From: DASQLQ01 sp035629935
GTDB taxonomy: Bacteria > Actinomycetota > CADDZG01 > WHSQ01
Length of the DNA stretch: 15,314 nt
Assembly: GCA_035629935.1 (NCBI GenBank)
Contig: DASQLQ010000195.1
Location: 1 to 15,314, forward strand
Direction: 5' to 3'
Of the stretch, positions 10,738-15,314 are shown in pieces. Each line of letters begins with the position of its first letter. Within the stretch, counting starts at the first letter, position 1. A program made the position numbers and the translations under genes. The notes under the pieces were generated by a model, which was not told the DNA's origin, ran no database searches, and worked only from the letters and a program-made list of their open reading frames with translations.

Positions 10738-13302
10738 GTGATTCTCACTCCCGACCAGCGTCTCCGCATCTTCGTTTCTTCGACGCTCCAGGAGCTTGCC
10801 GACGAGCGCGCCGCGGCGCGCGATGCGATCGAGTCATTGAAGCTGATCCCGGTCATGTTCGAGGCCGGTGCGCGCCCCCATCCCCCGCAGGCTCTGTACC
10901 ACTCCTACCTGGAGCAGAGCGATGTCTTCGTGGGGATCTACTGGCAAAGCTACGGGTGGGTAGCGCCCGACATGGAGATCTCCGGACTCGAGGACGAGTT
11001 CAGCTCGTCCGGCAAGATGCCTCGCCTCCTTTACATAAAGAACGGGGACGAGATGGAGCCCCGACTGGCGGACCTCCTGCGACGGATCCAGGACGAGGCG
11101 AGCATCTCCTACAAGCAGTTCGACACGGCCGCCGAACTCGCCGGTTTGCTGAAAGACGACCTGATCTTGCTTCTTACGGAGCGTTTTCAGGAGCAGAGTC
11201 GCAGGCCGGACCGACCTCCTCCACGCAACACACTGAAGAGCGCACTGCCCTCGCCTGCGAACCCGATCGTCGGACGAGACCGCGAGGTAGCGGAGCTCAC
11301 TGCTCTCCTGGAGGATCGCGAAGTTCGACTCGTGACGCTTACGGGACCGGGCGGGATCGGCAAGTCTCGTCTAGCCATCGAGGTGGCCGGCAAGTTCGCA
11401 CACCTCGACCTGGGTTCGCACTTCATCTCCCTGGCAAGCCTCACGGATGCCGTTCAGGTCGCAGAGGCGATAGCGAGGGCCATGGACGTCTCGTCGGGCG
11501 GGTCGCAGGGTGCCGTCGACGACCTGGCCGCTTTCTTCAAAGACAGAGAGAGTTTGCTAGTGCTCGACAACTTCGAACAGGTTCTCGACGCATCTTCGGC
11601 GGTGGGCGAGTTACTGATTCGGTGCCCGGGATTGAGGATCCTGGTCACCAGCCGCGCTCCCTTGAGGGTGCGAGGCGAGAAGGAGTACGACGTGCCTGCG
11701 CTAGGAGTGCCCCCGAATGATTCGAACGATTCGGTTGCTTCCTACGATGCGGTGAAGCTCTTCGTCGAGCGTGCTCGGGCCGTTCGGCCCGATTTCACGA
11801 TTGAGAATTCGGACGCGGACATCGTCGCCGAGATCTGCAAACGCCTGGACGGTTTGCCCCTTGCCATTGAACTTGCGGCTGCCCGGATCAGAATGCTCAC
11901 ACCCGAAGCGCTGCTCAAAAGATTGCGTGAACGGCTCGATGTCCTCTCGGGGGGTGCGCGGGACATGCCCGAGCGTCACCAAACCTTGAAGTGCACGATC
12001 GAGTGGTCGTACAACTTGTTGGATGACGACACGAAAAAGGTTTTCGTTGCTCTAGGCGCCTTCAAAGGAGGATTCACGCTGGATGACGCCGAGCAGATCT
12101 TCCGCGACATCGCGCCTTCATTCCTCGAGTCGCTGTCCTCGTTGATCGAGCAGAGCCTCGTGCGCAGCACTCAGAACGAGTGTTGCGATCCGCGCTTCTC
12201 GATGCTCGAGACGGTTCGCGAGTACTCCGCAGAGCTTTTCGAGGAGTTGCCCGAGAGAGACGAGATCCTTCACCGGCACGCGATCTTCTATATCGAGTTG
12301 GCACGTGACGTTGGCATCAAGGTCCGTACAGCGGACGAACCCGTCGCACTCGAACGCCTGGAAGCCGAGCTCGACAACATGCGGGCGGCTTCGAAATGGC
12401 TTCCCGCACATGGCGGCGCGGAGCTCATGGCGGAGGCGTTGTTCGCATCCTGGTGGTTCTGGTGGACCCGGGGCTACGTAGAGGCAGCGAGACGTGCAGC
12501 CGAGAGCGTGCTCGAAGTCAAAGAGGAGCTTTCCCAGATCGGATACGCGCGGGCGCTGGCTACTCGGGCCGTGATGGCTTTCTGGCAAAGCGACTTCGCT
12601 TTCGCGATGCCGGCCTTCTTCGAGGCGGGGCAGATCTTCGATGTCGAGATGGATGAGCGCGGCATGGCGTTATGCGACCTCGGCCGTGGTCTAGCGGAGA
12701 CATTCATGGGAGACAAGGACGCCGGTCGAGCGAGGCAGCGACGCGGTTACCACTTGTTCGAGCAGGTCGGCGATCTGGCAGGTATGTCGATGGCCCTGAG
12801 CGGACTTCTGTGGGAACAATGCGTCAATCGCGACTTCGAGGACCCGCTCGAGGACTACGAGCGCAGTCTCGAGCTGGCCCGGTCGATCGGTTCTCAGATT
12901 GATATAGCGCTGGGCCAAAGCAATCTCGGGTTGTATCTGATGCTCCACGGCAAAGAGACCAAGGGCCTCGGATACCTCAAGGACGCGTTGGAAGGGCTTC
13001 ACGCGGCGCGCGTTTTCGGTCCGGCGAGTGGCGTTCTCGATTACGTCGCGGAGATGGCTGCCGGGCGGGGCCGGTTCGTCGATGCCGTGAAACTGACGGG
13101 CGCCGCACGCGCGGTGCGAGAACGCATCCAGGCTCCCGAACCACCTCCACCCGCCGCCGCGCAGATCGAGAAACTGCTGGCCGAAGCACGCGGCTCGCTA
13201 GGGGTTGAGGCGGTCGATCACGCCCTTGCCGAGGGGAAGCAGCTAGATTTCGATGCCGCGATCGAGGCAGGGATCGCCGAGTTGACTCTCGTGAACGCTT
13301 AG
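10738..13302 (+). CDS. DUF4062-STAND NTPase with TPR-like C-terminus (signalling/defence-like)
   Basis: An 854-residue multidomain protein. Residues 8-90 form a DUF4062 domain: RLRIFVSSTLQELADERAAA, QSDVFVGIYWQSYGWV and SGLEDEF. Residues about 175-400 form a STAND P-loop ATPase of the AfsR/COG3903 type: PIVGRDREV, Walker A GPGGIGKS (203-210), Walker B LLVLDN (273-278, D277), sensor TSR (304-306) and GLPLAIELAAARIRML (372-387). A winged-helix region follows (IEWSYNLLDDDTKKVFVALG). The C-terminal half is helical, TPR-like repeats (WWFWWTRGYVEAARRAAESV, YERSLELARSIG). There is no LuxR DNA-binding domain at the C-terminus. STAND proteins act as ligand-triggered oligomerising switches; DUF4062 is an N-terminal partner of such modules. 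Its biochemical role is unknown. GTG start lacks a ribosome site. The FMN reductase gene follows by 11 bases. Confidence 0.88.
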   Translation: MILTPDQRLRIFVSSTLQELADERAAARDAIESLKLIPVMFEAGARPHPPQALYHSYLEQSDVFVGIYWQSYGWVAPDMEISGLEDEFSSSGKMPRLLYIKNGDEMEPRLADLLRRIQDEASISYKQFDTAAELAGLLKDDLILLLTERFQEQSRRPDRPPPRNTLKSALPSPANPIVGRDREVAELTALLEDREVRLVTLTGPGGIGKSRLAIEVAGKFAHLDLGSHFISLASLTDAVQVAEAIARAMDVSSGGSQGAVDDLAAFFKDRESLLVLDNFEQVLDASSAVGELLIRCPGLRILVTSRAPLRVRGEKEYDVPALGVPPNDSNDSVASYDAVKLFVERARAVRPDFTIENSDADIVAEICKRLDGLPLAIELAAARIRMLTPEALLKRLRERLDVLSGGARDMPERHQTLKCTIEWSYNLLDDDTKKVFVALGAFKGGFTLDDAEQIFRDIAPSFLESLSSLIEQSLVRSTQNECCDPRFSMLETVREYSAELFEELPERDEILHRHAIFYIELARDVGIKVRTADEPVALERLEAELDNMRAASKWLPAHGGAELMAEALFASWWFWWTRGYVEAARRAAESVLEVKEELSQIGYARALATRAVMAFWQSDFAFAMPAFFEAGQIFDVEMDERGMALCDLGRGLAETFMGDKDAGRARQRRGYHLFEQVGDLAGMSMALSGLLWEQCVNRDFEDPLEDYERSLELARSIGSQIDIALGQSNLGLYLMLHGKETKGLGYLKDALEGLHAARVFGPASGVLDYVAEMAAGRGRFVDAVKLTGAARAVRERIQAPEPPPPAAAQIEKLLAEARGSLGVEAVDHALAEGKQLDFDAAIEAGIAELTLVNA

Positions 13303-13313
13303 AAGGGGGAACC

Positions 13314-13940
13314 ATGTCGCTCAAAGCGGTATTGCTCAACTGCACCCTGAAGAAGAGTCCCAGCGTTTCTAATACCCAAGCTTTGATGGATCGCGTGATC
13401 AACATCCTCGAAGGGCTCGATGTCGAGTGCGAGTCGATCAGGGTCGTCGACTACGACATCCCGTTCGGTGTCTCGTCGGACGAAGGCGAAGGCGATGAGT
13501 GGCCGCAGATCCTCGAGAAGATCATCGCCGCCGAGATCTTGATCATCGGGATGCCGATCTGGTTCGGTGTGCGATCGAGCGTCGCACAGCTGGTGATCGA
13601 ACGACTCGACGGTACCTACAACTCCACGAACACTGTGGGTCAGTACCCGCTCTACAACACCGTCAGGGGAGTGGTCGTTACCGGCAACGAGGATGGCGCG
13701 CACGATTGCGCGGCGACGACACTGTTCAACCTGTCGCACCTGGGTTGCACGATCCCCCCGAACGCGGACACCTATTGGGTCGGCACCGCGGGGCCCGGGC
13801 CCTCGTACATCGAGGCCGAGGGTTGGAACCACGCCTACACGAACAAGACATCCAGTTGGATGGCCCACAATGTCGTTCACTTCGCCCGGATGCTGAAAGA
13901 GCACCCGATCCCCGCTGAGGGCAACACGGTACCCAGCTAG
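13314..13940 (+). CDS. flavodoxin-fold NADPH-dependent FMN reductase family protein
   Basis: The 208-residue product has a flavodoxin-like fold. The FMN phosphate loop is LLNCTLKKSPSVSNTQALMD (residues 7-26), and AEILIIGMPIWFGVRSSVAQ (about 73-92) is the second flavin contact region, followed by RGVVVTGNEDGAHDCAATTL. The end (SWMAHNVVHFARMLKEHPIP) is typical of the NAD(P)H:FMN oxidoreductase/flavodoxin family. The electron acceptor cannot be read from sequence. A purine-rich ribosome site (GAAGGGGGAA, 13302-13311) lies directly before ATG, and the gap to the STAND gene is 11 bases, so the two genes are probably co-transcribed. Confidence 0.88.
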   Translation: MSLKAVLLNCTLKKSPSVSNTQALMDRVINILEGLDVECESIRVVDYDIPFGVSSDEGEGDEWPQILEKIIAAEILIIGMPIWFGVRSSVAQLVIERLDGTYNSTNTVGQYPLYNTVRGVVVTGNEDGAHDCAATTLFNLSHLGCTIPPNADTYWVGTAGPGPSYIEAEGWNHAYTNKTSSWMAHNVVHFARMLKEHPIPAEGNTVPS

Positions 13941-13948
13941 ACGTCCGG

Positions 13949-13954
13949 TAGCCT
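13949..13954 (+). promoter_or_regulatory. candidate -10 element of a leaderless start (TAGCCT, 6 bases before ATG 13961)
   Basis: TAGCCT ends six bases before ATG 13961 of the zinc-ribbon gene. There is no Shine-Dalgarno site. The identical hexamer with the identical spacing precedes ATG 14093. Confidence 0.55.
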
Positions 13955-13960
13955 GAGCGC

Positions 13961-14083
13961 ATGGCCGACTCACCACAGCACCCACCCTGTCCCCAGTGCG
14001 GCGAGGAGCTAAAGGGCGACGACCTGGAGACATTGAAGTGCCCGGGGTGCGGAAAAGACTTACCGCCCCGATTGGGGATCTAG
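13961..14083 (+). CDS. 40-residue double-CxxC zinc-ribbon microprotein
   Basis: ATG to TAG gives a 40-residue peptide with two CxxC pairs: C10/C13 in PPCPQCGEELKG and C27/C30 in LKCPGCGKDLPP, a textbook zinc-ribbon spacing. The ORF is too short for many gene finders. Support comes from the paired CPxCGxxL knuckles, which would be unlikely by chance, and from the leaderless -10 geometry. Its TAG stop begins the -10 of the next gene. Zinc ribbons of this size may bind nucleic acid or stabilise a partner; I cannot assign a role. Confidence 0.72.
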   Translation: MADSPQHPPCPQCGEELKGDDLETLKCPGCGKDLPPRLGI

Positions 14084-14086
14084 CCT
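14081..14086 (+). promoter_or_regulatory. candidate -10 element overlapping a stop codon (TAGCCT, 6 bases before ATG 14093)
   Basis: TAGCCT starts with the TAG stop of the zinc-ribbon gene and ends six bases before ATG 14093. No Shine-Dalgarno site is present. It is identical to the hexamer at 13949. Confidence 0.55.
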
Positions 14087-14092
14087 CGCCGG

Positions 14093-14794
14093 ATGGATGT
14101 CGAGGCAAGGATCGACGAGCTGTTCGGAGTGCCGCTCGAAGACTTCACCCAGCTTCGGAACGAGCTGGTGAAGGAACTGAACACTGCGGGCGAGAGAGAA
14201 ACTGCGTCTCGCGTCAAAGCGTTCAAGAAACCGACGACGACGGTCTGGGCGATCAATCAACTCGCTCATCGGCACGGCCCCGAGCTCGAAGAGTTGGTGC
14301 GGATCCACGAACAGATGTCGGGCGTCAAGAAAGCCGGTGATCTCCGAGGCGCAGCGGGGGAGAGGCGAAAGGTCGTGAAGCGTCTGACCGATCTGGCAGC
14401 AGGCATCCTCGTCGAGGCCGGACACAACGCATCGAGCACTCAAACGCAGCGCATCTCTCAGTCCTTGTTGGCTGCGGCTTCCGGAACCGAGCTCGACACT
14501 TTGCGGTGGGGTCGCTTGATGGCCGAGATCGAGGGCCCCGGTTTCGAGGCCATGTCCGGATTCGCAGATGCGGCCGACAGCCCTGTCTACGAGAAGATGG
14601 ACAAACGAACCCAGGAGCGGATCGCCAAACTCGAACGCGTCGCCGAGGAATCTGAAGAACGAGCGACCGAGATGGAGCGAGAGGCCGAACGCGCGCAAGA
14701 CGATGCCGACAAAGCGGCGAGCGTTGCGAAGCGAGCTCGTGACCAAGCCGAGGAGGCTCGCCGAAAGGCACAAGAGGCGGCGGACAAGGCGTAG
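14093..14794 (+). CDS. conserved actinobacterial coiled-coil protein of unknown function
   Basis: The predicted product has 233 residues. The N-terminal part (ARIDELFGVPLEDFTQLRNE, then ASRVKAFKKPTTTVWAINQL at about 38-57) resembles an uncharacterised protein that I know as widespread in Actinobacteria, in which an acidic helical start is followed by an alpha-helical core. Residues about 173-233 form a long, charged Ala/Glu/Arg heptad-like coiled coil (ERATEMEREAERAQDDADKA, then the Lys/Ala-rich end). No catalytic motif or membrane segment is visible. It lies between a zinc-ribbon gene and a TraR/DksA-type gene. The function is unknown; a structural or nucleoid-linked role is only a guess. 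Confidence 0.8.
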   Translation: MDVEARIDELFGVPLEDFTQLRNELVKELNTAGERETASRVKAFKKPTTTVWAINQLAHRHGPELEELVRIHEQMSGVKKAGDLRGAAGERRKVVKRLTDLAAGILVEAGHNASSTQTQRISQSLLAAASGTELDTLRWGRLMAEIEGPGFEAMSGFADAADSPVYEKMDKRTQERIAKLERVAEESEERATEMEREAERAQDDADKAASVAKRARDQAEEARRKAQEAADKA

Positions 14795-14852
14795 TCGGTT
14801 TCGATTCTGGTTCCTTCGGGTACGAAGCGAGGACCGCTCCCTAGGAGGACTT

Positions 14853-15230
14853 GTGGAACTGAATGCTGCGCGAGAAAGATTGATCGAAGAGAAGAAACGA
14901 CTAAGCGAGGCGACTAACGGCCTGGCCGACGACCTCGACCTGGACGAATCACAGCGGTCGAGCACCGGCGAGCTGAACACTTACGACCAGCGCCCGGCCG
15001 ATGCTGCTTCGGACACGTTCGAGCGCGAAAAGGACTCGGCCATCTTTACGACTCTCAAGGGCCGTGGCGAGGAGATCGACGCTGCGCTCCAACGACTGGA
15101 GGATGGCAGCTACGGCAAGTGTGAAGCGTGCGGCGAACCCATCGGAGATGACCGGCTCGAAGCTTTCCCAGCAGCGCGGTTCTGTATCGAGCATCAGGCC
15201 CAGCAGGAAGCTCAGATCTCAGGCCAATAG
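14853..15230 (+). CDS. TraR/DksA family zinc-finger protein
   Basis: A 125-residue protein with a helical coiled-coil half (ARERLIEEKKRLSEATNGLA, then the acidic DDLDLDE linker) and a C-terminal zinc finger: YGKCEACGEPIGDDRLEAFP then FCIEHQ. Three Cys and a final His (C-x2-C ... C-x2-H) replace the usual four Cys, a variant seen in the family. DksA-type proteins enter the RNA polymerase secondary channel; RbpA/CarD lineages of Actinobacteria also carry such DksA-like proteins, whose roles vary. GTG 14853 was chosen because AGGAGG stands at 14843-14848; upstream in-frame extensions overlap the previous gene. The small hairpin CTTCG-GGTA-CGAAG at 14814-14827 lies in the 58-base gap and has no T-run. 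The 3' end overlaps the convergent hydrolase gene by 19 bases. Confidence 0.88.
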   Translation: MELNAARERLIEEKKRLSEATNGLADDLDLDESQRSSTGELNTYDQRPADAASDTFEREKDSAIFTTLKGRGEEIDAALQRLEDGSYGKCEACGEPIGDDRLEAFPAARFCIEHQAQQEAQISGQ

Positions 15231-15314
15231 CCGTTCTCCCAGGTGACCTCGGCGAGGCTCGCCTGTCCTTCCTCCGACGGGTGGAAGTGATCGAGGGGTC
15301 CGACTTCGTCGGAT
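15212..15314 (-). CDS. C-terminus of an SGNH/GDSL-type hydrolase (5' end outside window)
   Basis: The minus strand is open from the window edge to a TGA at 15214-15212, giving 33 residues that end GYWPEI. The segment GPLDHFHPSEEGQASLAEVT contains the D-x-x-H-P block of SGNH/GDSL lipases and esterases, with D and H as the likely catalytic pair, followed by the usual GQ. The stretch is short and the nucleophile Ser is not in the window. The stop codon lies inside the end of the TraR/DksA gene, a 19-base convergent overlap. Confidence 0.7.
   Translation of the reverse strand, partial: SDEVGPLDHFHPSEEGQASLAEVTWENGYWPEI

Noticed and set aside
11714..11735. Tandem GATTCG repeats inside the STAND gene.
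   Set aside because: They lie within codons for an Asn-Asp-Ser linker and only two copies exist; a coincidence of codon use is simpler.
13996..14340. A 114-residue plus-strand frame overlapping the zinc-ribbon and coiled-coil genes.
   Set aside because: It is Arg/Gly-rich shadow translation of two better-supported genes and has no family similarity that I recognise.
14814..14827. CTTCG-GGTA-CGAAG hairpin as a terminator between the coiled-coil and TraR/DksA genes.
   Set aside because: The stem is only five base pairs and no T-run follows.

Overview
The window most likely comes from an uncultured or little-studied member of the Actinomycetota. The evidence is the mix of families: a SucA/Kgd-type 2-oxoglutarate dehydrogenase, a TIGR03084-type protein with the mycothiol-dependent maleylpyruvate isomerase/DinB metal site, a TIGR03668-type F420-dependent PPOX oxidoreductase, a CGNR zinc-finger protein, an AbiEi-DUF559 fusion, and many GTG starts without Shine-Dalgarno sites. 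Hand-counted sample lines give about 55-62% G+C. I cannot name a genus.

Left part (1-2982). The 3' end of the 2-oxoglutarate dehydrogenase E1 gene is followed by an orphan AbiEi-like/DUF559 gene. Imperfect inverted repeats flank that gene. A convergent NAD-dependent epimerase/dehydratase gene comes next.

Middle part (2983-8794). Three genes on the plus strand encode a TIGR03084 protein, an F420-type PPOX oxidoreductase and a small protein resembling the squalene-cyclase/prenyltransferase fold. They run toward a minus-strand block read right to left: a 67-residue Arg-rich microprotein, an EamA exporter, a membrane HD-GYP protein with a long disordered tail, and an Fpg/Nei DNA glycosylase.

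Right part (8795-15314). A compact divergent promoter region separates the exporter operon from a CGNR protein gene, which is followed by a free-standing LigD-type 3'-phosphoesterase. Then come a ferritin-like (DUF892) protein with a strong terminator, an 854-residue DUF4062-STAND NTPase with TPR-like C-terminus, a flavodoxin-fold FMN reductase, a 40-residue zinc-ribbon protein, a conserved coiled-coil protein of unknown function, a TraR/DksA-type zinc finger protein and the C-terminus of a convergent SGNH/GDSL hydrolase.

The most striking signal is at the gene starts. Seven of about fifteen have a TANNNT hexamer (six TAGNNT, one TAACTT) ending exactly 6 or 7 bases before the start codon and no Shine-Dalgarno site, the geometry of leaderless transcription. 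In four cases the stop codon of the preceding same-strand gene forms the first three bases of that hexamer, giving stop-to-start gaps of 9-10 bases. The most system-like content is the DUF4062-STAND protein with its closely following FMN reductase. The inverted repeats around the AbiEi-DUF559 gene are a second candidate.
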